A stretch of DNA of 64,000 nucleotides from Parvularcula dongshanensis (GTDB lineage: Bacteria > Pseudomonadota > Alphaproteobacteria > Caulobacterales > Parvularculaceae): contig NZ_JACHOB010000003.1 of NCBI RefSeq assembly GCF_014199615.1, positions 269,731 through 333,730 on the forward strand, read 5' to 3'. This document shows, piece by piece, positions 32,903 through 42,430 of this stretch (position 1 is the first letter of the stretch; every line of letters starts with the position of its first letter). The translations under genes and the position numbers were made by a program. The notes under the pieces were generated by a model. It was given only the letters and a program-made list of their open reading frames with translations, did no database searches and was not told where the DNA came from.

Positions 32903-33953
32903 GCCCGTCCCCGTCGCCGTCACCATGGGCGAGCCGGCGGGGATCGGCACCGAGGTCGTGCTCAAGTCCTACGCCCGCTTCGCCGCCGAGCCGCCGGGAA
33001 ACGCGCCCGTCTTCTTCCTGATCGACGATCCGGCACGGGTCGAGAAGATCGTCCGCACGGTTGGCGTCGGGGTCCGGGTCGGCTCGATCGAAAGGGCCGC
33101 GGACGCGGCGGCCGTGTTTCCGGCCGCGCTTCCCGTCCTGCCGCTGGCGCGCGGCGTGACCGATGCCCTGCTGCACGTGACGCCCGGCACGCCGTCGGGT
33201 GCGACGGCCGATGCGGTTACCGGTTCGATCGATCAGGCCGTCGCGCTCTGCCTTGCGGGCGAAGCCGCCGGCGTTGCGACCGCGCCCATCCACAAGAAGG
33301 TCCTGCTGGACGCCGGTTTCTCCTATCCCGGGCATACAGAGTATCTTGGCGCGCTGACGGATGACGCTGCGCTGCCGCAGGGCTTCGTCCGGGGACCAGT
33401 GATGATGCTCGCCGCGGGACGTTTCCGCGTCGTGCCGGTGACGATCCACGAACGTCTGGCGGACGTTCCTTCCCTTCTGACCGCCGACAGGATCGTCCGG
33501 ACCGGCATGGTGACGGCGCAGGCGCTTCGCCGCGACTTCGGCGTTCGCGAGCCTCGGCTCGCCGTGACCGGCCTCAACCCGCATGCCGGAGAGGGCGGCG
33601 CGATGGGTACGGAGGAACGCGACGTTATCGAACCCGCTATCGCCGCGTTGAGGGAGCAAGGCGTCGAGGCCTTCGGTCCGATCCCAGCGGACACGCTGTT
33701 CCACGAGGAGGCCCGCGTCGCCTACGACGCCGCCCTCGCCATGTATCACGACCAGGCGCTGATCCCGATCAAGACGGTCGCCTTCCACGACGCGGTCAAC
33801 GTCACACTCGGCCTTCCCGTCGTCCGCACCTCGCCGGACCATGGCACCGCCTTCCCGATCGCCGGCCGCGGCGTCGCGCGCGCCGACAGCATGACCGGGG
33901 CGATCCTTCAAGCGGCACGGATGGCAGCGGCGCGGGCGGCGTTCGCCTCGTGA
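32895..33953 (+). CDS. pdxA: 4-hydroxythreonine-4-phosphate dehydrogenase
   Basis: PdxA is an NAD-dependent enzyme of vitamin B6 synthesis. The 352-residue product has TMGEPAGIGTEV, the metal-binding GHTEYLGALTDD (His) and GLNPHAGEGGAMG, and AMYHDQALIPIKTVAFHDAVNVTLGLP. Start is GTG at 32895, inside the end of surA. The stop overlaps rsmA by GTGA. Length is usual for the family. Confidence 0.96.
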   Translation: MAEPVPVAVTMGEPAGIGTEVVLKSYARFAAEPPGNAPVFFLIDDPARVEKIVRTVGVGVRVGSIERAADAAAVFPAALPVLPLARGVTDALLHVTPGTPSGATADAVTGSIDQAVALCLAGEAAGVATAPIHKKVLLDAGFSYPGHTEYLGALTDDAALPQGFVRGPVMMLAAGRFRVVPVTIHERLADVPSLLTADRIVRTGMVTAQALRRDFGVREPRLAVTGLNPHAGEGGAMGTEERDVIEPAIAALREQGVEAFGPIPADTLFHEEARVAYDAALAMYHDQALIPIKTVAFHDAVNVTLGLPVVRTSPDHGTAFPIAGRGVARADSMTGAILQAARMAAARAAFAS

Positions 33954-34774
33954 GCCTTCCCCCGCTGCGAGAGGTGATCGCCGAGCATGGCCTCGCGGCG
34001 CGCAAGGGCCTCGGCCAGCACTTTCTCCTCGACCTCAACCTGACGGCGAAGATCGCGCGCCTCACCGAAGCGGGTCCTGGCGACGTCGTGCTCGAGGTCG
34101 GCCCCGGCCCCGGCGGGCTGACGCGGGCGCTGCTCGACACCGGTGCGGACGTCGTGGCGATCGAGCGAGACCGGCGGATCCCGCCGATCCTCGCGCAGAT
34201 GGCGGAGGCTTACGAGGGACGGCTGTCCTGGGCGGAGGCCGACGCGTTGGCCGCCGACGAGACCGCTCTCCTGCCACGTACGCCCGCGGTCATCGCGTCG
34301 AACCTGCCCTACAACATCTCGACCGAACTCCTCGTGAAGTGGCTCACCGTCCGGCCGCGCTGGTGGTCTCGCTGCGTGCTGATGTTCCAGCGCGAGGTGG
34401 GCGAGCGGATCCTCGCCGAGCCCGGCTCCAAGACCTATGGCCGCCTGTCGGTCCTCGCGCAGGCCGCGAGCGTGCCGCGGCTCGGCTTCTATCTGCCCGC
34501 GCGCGCCTTCACCCCGCCGCCCAAGGTCGACAGCGCCGTCCTCGTCTTCGACGACAAGCCCCTGCCGCCCTACCTGCCCGCCCTCGAGCGGGTGACGCAG
34601 GCCGCGTTCTCGCAGCGCCGGAAGATGGTCCGGTCGAGCCTGAAGCCCGTCTTCGGTCCGCGTCTCGAAGAGGCGCTGGAGGCGGCGGACGTCATCGAAA
34701 CCGCGCGGGCGGAAGCGATACCCGTGGCGGCGTACGAGAAGCTTTCCGCGTGGTTAACGGCAAGTGAAATGTGA
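33950..34774 (+). CDS. rsmA: 16S rRNA adenine(1518)-N6/adenine(1519)-N6 dimethyltransferase
   Basis: RsmA (KsgA) dimethylates two adjacent adenines near the 3' end of 16S rRNA. The 274-residue protein has the GLGQHFLLD start, the SAM loop EVGPGPGGLTRALL (GPGPG at 51-55), the acidic IERD, and the catalytic ASNLPYNIST (Asn118 to Tyr121). C-terminal FTPPPKVDSAV and FSQRRKMVRSSLK are typical. GTG start at 33950 overlaps pdxA. Confidence 0.96.
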   Translation: MSLPPLREVIAEHGLAARKGLGQHFLLDLNLTAKIARLTEAGPGDVVLEVGPGPGGLTRALLDTGADVVAIERDRRIPPILAQMAEAYEGRLSWAEADALAADETALLPRTPAVIASNLPYNISTELLVKWLTVRPRWWSRCVLMFQREVGERILAEPGSKTYGRLSVLAQAASVPRLGFYLPARAFTPPPKVDSAVLVFDDKPLPPYLPALERVTQAAFSQRRKMVRSSLKPVFGPRLEEALEAADVIETARAEAIPVAAYEKLSAWLTASEM

Positions 34775-34878
34775 GCCCCACGCGGTCACATCGAGGTTAG
34801 CAAAACGTTGAAAAATCAAGGGGAACGCGAAGGGGACTTGCGCTATTCTAAGGGGGTATCGTTTGGAGAGAGCCCGCC

Positions 34879-35202
34879 ATGCAGCCTGCCTTTCGCGAGC
34901 CGTTTCAAACCAGTGAAGCCGAACCCGACCCGATCCACGTGCTCGTCGACGAGGAGATCCACCTCGCCTACTCGCCCGTCCTCGGCCGTCACCGCTGGGA
35001 AGAGGCGACGATGACCTTCGTGTCCGCGCTCGTTACTGGCGGGGGGCGCCCCGCCCGGCGTTACGGTCCGGACTGCATCTGGCGGGAGCCGGGCATCGCC
35101 GATCCGAGGAAGGGCTATCAGCGCATCCGCGGGGCGCTCAAACGGCACAGCGAGCCCGGACGGGACTACGATCCCGTAAGGCACCTGAAGGATCGCCTCT
35201 AA
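34879..35202 (+). CDS. Hypothetical 107-residue protein
   Basis: A small soluble protein rich in His, Arg, Pro and acidic residues, with a start near GGAGAGAG (34865-34872). It contains HVLVDEEIHLAYSPVLGRHRW and a basic C-terminus ending KDRL. I recognise no family. It sits 104 bases after rsmA in a less GC-rich stretch that probably holds its promoter, and 42 bases before rlmJ. Confidence 0.55.
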   Translation: MQPAFREPFQTSEAEPDPIHVLVDEEIHLAYSPVLGRHRWEEATMTFVSALVTGGGRPARRYGPDCIWREPGIADPRKGYQRIRGALKRHSEPGRDYDPVRHLKDRL

Positions 35203-35244
35203 GGTCGGCCTTCCGCCGCCCGCCGGCTTCCGGCAACAAGACCT

Positions 35245-36015
35245 ATGCTCTCCTACCAACATGCCTACCATGCCGGCGGCCCAGCGGATCTGCACAAGCA
35301 TGCGGCCCTTGCCGCCCTCCTCGCCCGGCTGACGGCGAAGGATCGCGGCGTCACCTACATGGAGACCCATGCCGGACGCGCGCTCTACGATCTCAGCGGT
35401 GCGGAGGCGGCGAAGACCGGCGAGGCGGCAGCGGGGATCGGGCGGCTCGAAGGCCTGCCCCCCTCCCCCTTCCATGACGCCGTCATGTCGGCGCGGGCGG
35501 CGAATGGTCCTTCCGCATACCCCGGCTCTCCCGCGATAGCGGCGCATCTGTTGCGAAAACAGGACCGGATCGTCCTGATGGAGAAGCACCCGCAGGAGGC
35601 CAGCGCCCTCAAGCGAGCGATGAAGACGACGGGGGCGGAGGTTCACGCGAGGGACGGTTACGAGGGCGTTCTGGCGGTCAGTCCGCCGAAGCCCAGGCGG
35701 GGTTTGGTCCTGATAGACCCGTCCTACGAAGTGAAGGACGAGTACGGACGGGTCGCGGACTTCGTTCCTCAGCTCGCCGCGAAGTGGCCCGAGGCGGCGA
35801 TCCTCGTCTGGTATCCCCTCTTGCCCACCGGGCGGCACGAAGCGATGGCGTCTGCTTTGGAAGGGGCCGGGGCGGCACGCCACGAGGTCGGCTTCGAGCC
35901 GTTGAGGCCGGGCGGCATGGAGGGCTCCGGCCTCGTTCTTTGGAATCCGCCCTTCGGGGCGGCCGCGGACCTCGGCGCGGGTCGAATCCTCGCACCGCAG
36001 GTCCTTTCGGCTTGA
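35245..36015 (+). CDS. rlmJ: 23S rRNA (adenine(2030)-N6)-methyltransferase
   Basis: A 256-residue RlmJ (YhiR) protein: the conserved start MLSYQHAYHAGGPADLHKH, TYMETHAGRALYDL for SAM binding, and the catalytic motif LIDPSYEVKDEY, matching the DPPFE/DPPYE motif of the family with Ser replacing the second Pro. C-terminal ILVWYPLLPTGRHEAM and GSGLVLWNPPF are also typical. The enzyme methylates A2030 of 23S rRNA. Confidence 0.93.
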   Translation: MLSYQHAYHAGGPADLHKHAALAALLARLTAKDRGVTYMETHAGRALYDLSGAEAAKTGEAAAGIGRLEGLPPSPFHDAVMSARAANGPSAYPGSPAIAAHLLRKQDRIVLMEKHPQEASALKRAMKTTGAEVHARDGYEGVLAVSPPKPRRGLVLIDPSYEVKDEYGRVADFVPQLAAKWPEAAILVWYPLLPTGRHEAMASALEGAGAARHEVGFEPLRPGGMEGSGLVLWNPPFGAAADLGAGRILAPQVLSA

Positions 36016-36018
36016 GGC

Positions 36019-36651
36019 TCAGTCGCCGCGCCGAACGTCTCCGCCGGAGCTTTCCGACGCGTCCACGCGCGGCTGGCCCCAGTAGCGCACGTCGCCGCCC
36101 GACGAGGCGCTGCCGTCGAGGGTATCGAGCGCCGTCAGACGAATAGCGCCGCCCGAACTCGCCTGGGCCGTCACTTCGGAAGCGGCGAGGCGGCGGGCAT
36201 CGAGGTCGGCGCCGGAGCTCGCGCGGAGGCTCAACGAGGCGACGCTGTCGAAGCCGTCCTCGACGATCAGGTCGGCGCCCGAACTGGCCTGCAGCGCCGA
36301 GACCGTCGGCGCGTAGACGACCGCCTCGCCGCGCATGCCGTTGCGGCAGGGCTTGCGGCACTCGACCTTCAGGACGCCGTCGTCGACGTCGTAGTTGCCG
36401 GTCTCGACCGCGCGCTCATCGAGGACGACCCGGTAGGTGGCACCTGGACGCAGGCGAACGGTCGCGCCGGACGCCGCATGAAGCTCGTCGAACGCACGCA
36501 CCTCCGCATCGGCAGGCGGCGCAGGACGTTTGCTCTCCGCGTCGAAGCTTCCACGGTAGTTCCCATCGCTGCCATCGCCGTCGACGACGATGACGCAGGC
36601 GTTGAGGGCGAACGCCGCAGGTAGCGCGGCGAGAAGGCGGGCTTGAAGCAT
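36019..36651 (-). CDS. Lipoprotein of the DUF2807 (putative auto-transporter adhesin, head GIN) family
   Basis: A 210-residue protein with a short hydrophobic leader and a lipobox LNAC (Cys19), followed by a Gly/Asp-rich linker. The DUF2807 domain is seen in FDELHAASGATVRLRPG and in five similar strands carrying ASSGADL, ASSGADL, ASSGGAI, ASSGGDV and ESSGGDV, spaced about 17-25 residues. That spacing suggests a right-handed beta-helix. Function is unknown; surface or envelope location is inferred. It is convergent with rlmJ, 3 bases apart. Confidence 0.75.
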   Translation of the reverse strand: MLQARLLAALPAAFALNACVIVVDGDGSDGNYRGSFDAESKRPAPPADAEVRAFDELHAASGATVRLRPGATYRVVLDERAVETGNYDVDDGVLKVECRKPCRNGMRGEAVVYAPTVSALQASSGADLIVEDGFDSVASLSLRASSGADLDARRLAASEVTAQASSGGAIRLTALDTLDGSASSGGDVRYWGQPRVDASESSGGDVRRGD

Positions 36652-36718
36652 GGATGAGTCCCCGTTCCGATGGTTTATCGTTTATCGGAATGGCTGAACC
36701 CGGTTTCAAGGGGCCGCG

Positions 36719-38179
36719 CTACTCGACCCCGAGCTTTTCCCGAAGAATCTCGTTCACCGCCTGCGGGTTGGCCTTGCCGCCCGTCGCCTTCATCACTTGG
36801 CCTACGAACCAGCCGAGCGCTTTGGGCTTCTCCTTGACCTTGGCGACCTGATCGGGGTTCGCGGCGATGACCTCGTCCACGGCCGCCTCGATCGCGCCGG
36901 TGTCGGTGACCTGCTTCAACCCACGGTTCTCGACGATCTCGGCGGGGTCGCCACCCTCCTCGAGCATGATCTCGAAGACCTGCTTGGCGATCTTGCCGGA
37001 GATGGTCTTGTCCTCGATCAGGCCGAGGAGGCCGTTCATCTGGCGCGCCGAGATCGGGCTCTCCTCGATCGTCTCGCCGCGTTTGTTCAGCACGCCGAAG
37101 AGTTCCGTCGTGACCCAGTTCGCGGCGAGCTTGCCGTCGCGGCCCGAGGCGACCGCCTCGAAGTAGTCCGCCGCGGGCTTGTCCGCGGCGAGGACGGCCG
37201 CGTCGTAGGGCGACAGGCCGAAGCTCTCCATGAAGCGGTGCTTCTTCTGGTCCGGCAGCTCCGGCAGCGAGGCCTTCACGCGCTCGATCAACGCGTCGGG
37301 CAGTTCGAGCGGCAGGAGGTCCGGATCGGGGAAGTAGCGGTAGTCGTGCGCATCCTCCTTGGAGCGCATGGTCCGCGTCTCGCCCGTCTTCACGTCGAAG
37401 AGGCGCGTCTCCTGATCGATCGTGCCGCCATTCTCCAAGACCTCGATCTGGCGACGCGCCTCGTAGTCGATGACCTGACGGACGTAGCGGATCGAGTTGA
37501 CGTTCTTCGTCTCGGTCCGCGTACCGAGGGCTTCGCCCGGACGGCGGACGGACACGTTCACGTCGGCCCGCATCGAGCCCTGGTCCATGTTGCCGTCGCA
37601 GGTGCCGAGGTAGCGAAGGATCGTGCGAAGCTTCGAGAAGTAGGCCGCGCCCTCCTCCGCCGAGCGCATGTCGGGCTTGGAGACGATCTCCATCAGCGCG
37701 ACGCCCGAGCGGTTGAGGTCCACGTAGGACGCGTTCGGCGCGAGGTCGTGGATCGACTTGCCGGCGTCCTGCTCGAGGTGCAGCCGCTCGATGCCGATGG
37801 TGACGGTCTCGTCGCCGACCTCGACCTCGATCTCGCCCTCCCCGACGATCGGGTCCTGGTACTGGCTGATCTGATAGCCCTGCGGCAAGTCGGGGTAGAA
37901 GTAGTTCTTGCGGTCGAAGCGCGACCACTTATTGATCTTGGCGTTGAGGCCGAGCCCGGTGCGCACTGCCTGCTCCACGCAGAACTCGTTGATCACTGGC
38001 AGCATGCCCGGCATCGCCGCGTCGACGAGCGAGACGTTCTCGTTCGGCCCCGCGCCGTAGGCGGCGGAGGCGCCCGAGAAGAGCTTCGCCACGGACGACA
38101 CCTGCGCGTGCACCTCGAGCCCGACCACGACCTCCCAGTCGCCGGTCTCGCCGCGAAGGAGCTTACGGGGCTGGGTCAT
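36719..38179 (-). CDS. gatB: Asp-tRNA(Asn)/Glu-tRNA(Gln) amidotransferase subunit B
   Basis: GatB activates and amidates Glu- or Asp-bound tRNA using ammonia from GatA. The 486-residue protein has [27 protein letters not shown], the [14 protein letters not shown] metal-site region, [15 protein letters not shown], and the C-terminal YqeY-like tail ([18 protein letters not shown]). ATG at 38179 gives the family start. It is 4.2 kb from gatCA, a split arrangement. Confidence 0.96.
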   Translation of the reverse strand: MTQPRKLLRGETGDWEVVVGLEVHAQVSSVAKLFSGASAAYGAGPNENVSLVDAAMPGMLPVINEFCVEQAVRTGLGLNAKINKWSRFDRKNYFYPDLPQGYQISQYQDPIVGEGEIEVEVGDETVTIGIERLHLEQDAGKSIHDLAPNASYVDLNRSGVALMEIVSKPDMRSAEEGAAYFSKLRTILRYLGTCDGNMDQGSMRADVNVSVRRPGEALGTRTETKNVNSIRYVRQVIDYEARRQIEVLENGGTIDQETRLFDVKTGETRTMRSKEDAHDYRYFPDPDLLPLELPDALIERVKASLPELPDQKKHRFMESFGLSPYDAAVLAADKPAADYFEAVASGRDGKLAANWVTTELFGVLNKRGETIEESPISARQMNGLLGLIEDKTISGKIAKQVFEIMLEEGGDPAEIVENRGLKQVTDTGAIEAAVDEVIAANPDQVAKVKEKPKALGWFVGQVMKATGGKANPQAVNEILREKLGVE

Positions 38180-38339
38180 GTCGTGTCGTCCTGATGGGTC
38201 GCGTTCGGTCGGCCTCGGTTGAAGTCCTTCCCGTCCCGCAAGGCAAGAGGTCCGCCAAATCCGAAGAGGTTTCGCTCCTCCATGAACCAATAAGTTGCCA
38301 GGCTGTTCGTCCGGCGCGCTTCGGAGACAGGAGGCCACG

Positions 38340-39472
38340 ATGCGATCGACGCAGGCCGCCGTCACCTATCTTTCCGCCTTCGGGCTCTCCGCCGCCGCCG
38401 CTCAGACCCCGCCCCACATTCCGCCCAACGTCGTCAGCAACGAGGCGAACCGAGAACAGCTGGGCCTCGCCGCGCGGCAGGGCCGGGCCTACGAGGTCCT
38501 GGTCGCGTGGGAACGGCAGGGCGCGGCTTGGTCTGCCGAGACGAACGCCGGCGACTATACGCTCGTCGCGGTCCTCACGCCGGCCGAAGGCTACTGGCGG
38601 CTTGGCCGCGGCACTGCGGCTTCCTGGCAAGATGCGCCCAAGGGCGAGGCGCAGCTACGGCTGTTCGTCCTCGATCGCGCGACGCGTCGCTTCGTGCCGA
38701 ACCTGACGGTCACGGCGCAGCCGCGCGGGGCGCGCGAGACCGAGCTTGTTCAGGCGCTCTACCCGGTGACCGACGCCTACGGCGCGAACGTGACGCTGCC
38801 GCGAGGCGCTTCCCGGCTCGCCGTGCACATCGAGCCGCTACGCCTGATGCGGCACGATCCTTACAATGGCGACCGCTACTCGGAGCCTGTCGAAGCAAGC
38901 TTCGACCTGCCCTCGCGCCTCGACTTAGCCGGGCCGACGGCGAGCGAGCGGGCAGAGGCGCAGCCGCCGCAGGACCTGATCGCCGAGCGCCGCGCGGCGC
39001 TGGAGGCGACGCTCGAGACCATGTGGAGCCAGGCATCGTCGGGCGGCGAGAAGCAGTCCGGCGGCATGATCGTCGACTACGCCGTCGAGTACGCCGAGGG
39101 GTTCTGGCAGTTCTCGGACAAGGGCAAGTTCCGCTACTCGATCGAGAACGACGGCTCGATGTCGGAGAACGCTCACGTCGAGGTCGCGCCGCGCAACCCC
39201 CGAACGGGCGCGTTCTACGGCCTGGCGGACGTGGCGGCGACGGTCACGGACGGCGACGGCTACACCGTCACGGACGAGGTGCCGATGCTCTGGCACAGCT
39301 GGCTCTATCATTACGGCAAGAACTGGCGCGTCCCCCGCACCGGCGAGTACCGGATGGAGGTGACCGTGACGCCAACGGACATGCCCCACTACGGGCGGCA
39401 GACAGGCAAGTCCTCTGGTCGCCCGTCGCGGTCGCCTTCGACGGCGTCACCTTCGAGGCAGGGTCGCGGTGA
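38340..39472 (+). pseudogene. Tandem P19/Tp34-like periplasmic iron-binding protein, frameshifted near its end
   Basis: Starts at ATG 38340 after AGGAGG, with a signal peptide (AFGLSAAAAQ). Two P19-like halves follow. The first ends LMRHDPYNGDRYSEPVEASFD. The second contains MLWHSWLYHYGKNWRVPRTGEYRMEV, with the His-Tyr-Gly-x-Asn core. Just after MPHYGRQTGK, around 39407-39411, the frame slips: the family-like tail (LWSPVAVAFDGVTFEAG) continues in another frame, as if one base of an AAGGTC-like sequence were missing. The restored frame ends at 39472 in a TGATG overlap with the next gene. Read without correction, the frame runs on as unrelated sequence to 39875. It may be a sequencing error, a mutation, or programmed slippage. 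Confidence 0.7.
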
Positions 39473-40275
39473 TGCGCTTCGCTCTCCTCCTCCCGCTCGG
39501 CCTCCTCGCCACGCCTGTCCTCGCCCAAGAGTCGGGCGAGATGCCGCCGACCTTCCTGCGGACCTACGACTACGAGCAGCCGATGAAGGGATGGCTGGAG
39601 CTCAACGGCTTGGCGACGCACGTGGCGGACGGCGACATGCCGTACGACGCGCTCGGGGCGGATACGACACGGGACGGGCTGACGGCCTACTCTGCCGAGG
39701 TCGAGTACGGCCTGACCGACAAGCTGACGGTCGGCGGCTACCTCGACTTCGGCGACGCGCGGGGCGAGCCGATGCGGTTCACGGAAGGCCGCCTCATCGC
39801 CCGCTACCGCTTCGCGAACCGCTACGACTGGCCGGTGAACACAGGCCTGTACGTCGAGTACTACATTCCCCGTGACGGCTACGCAGAGCAGGAGATCGAG
39901 GCGCGGCTGATCCTCGACAAGGATCTCGACGACGTCCGCCTCGTCGCGAACCCGCGCCTGTCCATGGCGACGACCGGCGAGGAGGATTGGCGCACGCCGT
40001 CCTTGTCGCTCGACCTCGGCGCCTACTATCGGCGCCACGCCACCTTCCAGCCGGGGATCGAGTATCACGGCGGCTACGGCCCGGCGTTCGAAGGCGAAGG
40101 CGGCTTCCAATATGCCGAGCCGACGCTCGACATCGGGCTTACGAACCTGCTGACGCTGCACACGGGCGTCGCCGTCGGCCTCAACGACAAGTCCGACGAC
40201 CTCCTGTTCCAGACGATCCTGACCTACGAGTTCAACGCGGTCAGGCCGAGGGACCTCTTCGGTCGGGACGGGTAG
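39472..40275 (+). CDS. Putative outer-membrane beta-barrel protein coupled to the P19-like gene
   Basis: A 267-residue protein with a signal peptide (MRFALLLPLGLLATPVLAQ). The mature part alternates hydrophobic and polar residues with many Tyr/Gly/Asp strands (for example SAEVEYGLTDKLTVGGYLDF, ARYRFANRYDWPVNTGLYV) and ends in a strand with EFNAVRPRD. This suggests a small porin-like barrel. The start at ATG 39472 overlaps the restored stop of the P19-like gene, so the two probably work together in iron or metal uptake; that is inference. I do not recognise the family by name. Confidence 0.6.
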   Translation: MRFALLLPLGLLATPVLAQESGEMPPTFLRTYDYEQPMKGWLELNGLATHVADGDMPYDALGADTTRDGLTAYSAEVEYGLTDKLTVGGYLDFGDARGEPMRFTEGRLIARYRFANRYDWPVNTGLYVEYYIPRDGYAEQEIEARLILDKDLDDVRLVANPRLSMATTGEEDWRTPSLSLDLGAYYRRHATFQPGIEYHGGYGPAFEGEGGFQYAEPTLDIGLTNLLTLHTGVAVGLNDKSDDLLFQTILTYEFNAVRPRDLFGRDG

Positions 40276-40353
40276 CGGGCCGCTGGCAGTTCCGGTTCCC
40301 CTCCGTTAGCCTCTTCTCGACTGACCTCGCCAAGGGGACGACCGGGGGGAACG

Positions 40354-41052
40354 GTGCAGGAACGCGCACGCCGCTGGGGGCGGAACTTCAACTCGAACAC
40401 GATCATCGCGCTCGCCGCGCTCGTCACCAGCGTGGTGGCGGTCTTCGTCGCGTGGGACGAAAGCCGGCTCCTGCGCAAGAGCCAGCGCGCGGCCTTCATG
40501 CCGATCCTAGAAGTGCAGACGACGCTCAGCACGGCGGCGGATGACCTTCGCGTCAGCATCGAAGTCCGCAACAGCGGCAACGGCGTCGCTTACGTGAAGT
40601 CGGCCGACCTGCTCATCGATGCCGAGCCTGCGGAGGACTACCAGGCCTTCGCCTCGGCGATCCTGCCGCCCTCGCTGGCTCGGAGCGCCGACTTCAGCTG
40701 GGCGACGCTACGCGGCTACTACCAGGCGAACGAGAGCCAGAAGGCCATGACCTTCCGCTGGCCGGAGAACGAAGAGAACCGCGAGGACTTCCTCGCATTC
40801 CTCGCGACCGGCGCCCAGGCGGCGCAGGAGAAGATGGCGCTGTCCTTGTGCTACTGCTCCGTATTCGGCGAGTGCTGGACGACGAGCATGGACGAGGAGG
40901 AGCCGCCGGAGCCGATCGCCGAGTGCCCTGCGCCGCACGATCCGATCGAGGCGCTCTGGCGGAGCTACTTCGCGGCGAGAGGCGAGGTCGGCGTCGCCGA
41001 GCCTACAGATCCTCTGCCACAAACCCCTCCGCCGCCAGCCGCTCCGCGATGA
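40354..41052 (+). CDS. Hypothetical protein with one transmembrane segment
   Basis: A 232-residue protein with one N-terminal membrane helix (IIALAALVTSVVAVFVAW, ~18-35). The rest may be periplasmic or cytoplasmic. A beta-rich segment (PILEVQTTLS to SADLLIDAEP) resembles an immunoglobulin-like fold, and a LCYCSVFGECW motif near residue 168 carries three Cys. The C-terminus is Pro-rich. GTG at 40354 follows a GGGGGGAA sequence. The last 50 bases overlap the end of the DUF488 gene on the other strand. Function unknown. Confidence 0.55.
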   Translation: MQERARRWGRNFNSNTIIALAALVTSVVAVFVAWDESRLLRKSQRAAFMPILEVQTTLSTAADDLRVSIEVRNSGNGVAYVKSADLLIDAEPAEDYQAFASAILPPSLARSADFSWATLRGYYQANESQKAMTFRWPENEENREDFLAFLATGAQAAQEKMALSLCYCSVFGECWTTSMDEEEPPEPIAECPAPHDPIEALWRSYFAARGEVGVAEPTDPLPQTPPPPAAPR

Positions 41053-41440
41053 CGCGGCGGTGGCAGCCATGCGCCTCGCGCTCGTAGCAGAGGAGCGCCG
41101 CCTTACGCCCACGGGCGACCTCCGCCGCCTTGGCGAGTTCCGCGATGGCGGCGGGGTCGGCCAAGTGCTCGTCGTAGATGGCGCGCATCTCGTCGATGCG
41201 GCCCTTACGGGCGGCCTCCCGGCCCGGCTTCGGCGTACCGAGCGCGCGCAGGTGGAGGTAGTCGATGCCCTCCTCGCGCAGGGAGTTCGACAGCATGGTC
41301 TTCGAGAAGCCCGGCCGCCGGGACGCGGCGACGGCGCGCACGTCGATCAGCACCTCGACCTTCGCCGCCTTCAGCTTCTCGATCACCTCGGGCAGCGTTG
41401 CGTTCTCGTAGCCGATCGTGGCGAGCGTGGCTTCCGTCAC
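41003..41440 (-). CDS. DUF488 family protein
   Basis: A 145-residue protein: LATIGYENATLPEVIEKL, VLIDVRAVAASRRPGFSK, LRALGTPKP, and the KAALLCYEREAHGCHRRVIAE block with the conserved Cys and His pair. The family function is unproven. The GTG start at 41440 overlaps the stop of the VOC gene (GTGA). A longer reading upstream lies within the VOC gene and is not family-like. Confidence 0.82.
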   Translation of the reverse strand: MTEATLATIGYENATLPEVIEKLKAAKVEVLIDVRAVAASRRPGFSKTMLSNSLREEGIDYLHLRALGTPKPGREAARKGRIDEMRAIYDEHLADPAAIAELAKAAEVARGRKAALLCYEREAHGCHRRVIAERLAAEGFVAEDL

Positions 41441-41877
41441 CAACCCTCCGCTTTCCGCGCTTCTTCCATCTCTTCGGGCGTCATCTGCCTGACCTGCTGC
41501 GCCAGCGTCCAGACGTAGCCGAAGGGGTCCTTCACGACCGAGGTCCGGTCGCCCCAAAACATGTCGGAAGGCTCGTTCAGGCCCTCGCAGCCCGCGTCCA
41601 CCGCCTGTTTATGCGCCGCGTCGACGTCGTCGAAGTAGACGTAGAAGCCGACCGACTGCACGCCGTCATGCATCCGCCGCGGCATCATCTCGAGGTCGTC
41701 GTTGATGAAGACCGTGTTGCCCTGAAGCTCGAAGCTCGCGTGGAGGACGGCGCCGTCGTGCTCCATGACGTCGCCGAGCCTCGCGCCGAACGCCTTCTCG
41801 TAGAGCGCCAGCGCCGTCTTCGTGTCCTTGACGACCATGCCGGCGTAGACCCGCTGCGTCATCTCGGTCATGGCCAC
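41437..41877 (-). CDS. VOC-superfamily protein (PhnB/glyoxalase-like)
   Basis: A 146-residue protein with two beta-alpha-beta-beta-beta modules: VYAGMVVKDTKTALALYEKAFGARLGDVMEHDG and VGFYVYFDDVDAAHKQAVDAGC, plus TSVVKDPFGYVWTLA. This is the PhnB-like or 3-demethylubiquinone-methyltransferase-like branch. The substrate is not predictable. It is coupled with the DUF488 gene downstream. Confidence 0.82.
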   Translation of the reverse strand: MAMTEMTQRVYAGMVVKDTKTALALYEKAFGARLGDVMEHDGAVLHASFELQGNTVFINDDLEMMPRRMHDGVQSVGFYVYFDDVDAAHKQAVDAGCEGLNEPSDMFWGDRTSVVKDPFGYVWTLAQQVRQMTPEEMEEARKAEGW

Positions 41878-41987
41878 TCTCCCTTCGCGAATGTTCCCCT
41901 TTTGTACGCGCGCAGGGCGCGACGCCGCAACGCTTTAGCGCAGTAGGGTGCAAGCCTCGGAACGAGCAGAGCTAAGCGGTGGGGCCC

Positions 41988-42428
41988 TTACCAGGTCCCC
42001 TCGTTCGGCATGCTCGCCCAGGGCTCCTGCGGCGGCAGGGCGTCGCCCTTCTGCAGAAGCTCGACCGAGATGCCGTCCGGCGATCGGACGAAAGCCATGT
42101 GTCCGTCGCGGGGCGGACGGTTGATCGTCACGCCCGCCGCCTGCAGCTTCTCGCAAAGGGCGTAAAGGTCGTCCACGCGGTAGGCGAGGTGACCGAAGTT
42201 CCGCCCGCCCGAGTACTCTTCGGGATCCCAATTATAGGTCAGCTCGACCATCGGCGACTTGTCCCGCTCGGCGCGGTCCTTGTCGCCGGGAGCCGCGAGG
42301 AAGACGAGCGTGAAGCGCCCCTTCTCGTTCTCCATCCACCGGACCTCTTCGAGGCCGAGCGCGTCGCGGTAGAACGCGAGCGACTCGTCGAGGTCCGCCA
42401 CGCGAACCATCGTGTGCAGGTACTCCAT
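41988..42428 (-). CDS. Lactoylglutathione lyase-type VOC protein
   Basis: A 146-residue glyoxalase I-like protein: [36 protein letters not shown] with the metal-site Glu region, [13 protein letters not shown] (His), and GISVELLQ with the last Glu. Methylglyoxal-glutathione hemithioacetal is the expected substrate. It starts 2 bases after the gatA stop; the ATG at 42428 is the family start. The tail after residue 130 is slightly long. Confidence 0.82.
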   Translation of the reverse strand: MEYLHTMVRVADLDESLAFYRDALGLEEVRWMENEKGRFTLVFLAAPGDKDRAERDKSPMVELTYNWDPEEYSGGRNFGHLAYRVDDLYALCEKLQAAGVTINRPPRDGHMAFVRSPDGISVELLQKGDALPPQEPWASMPNEGTW

Positions 42429-42430
42429 GC

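Noticed and set aside
36019..36400. SSG-encoding repeats as a possible tandem DNA repeat or CRISPR-like array
   Set aside because: The repeats are protein-level only: spacing and nucleotide sequence vary and there are no conserved repeat-spacer units.
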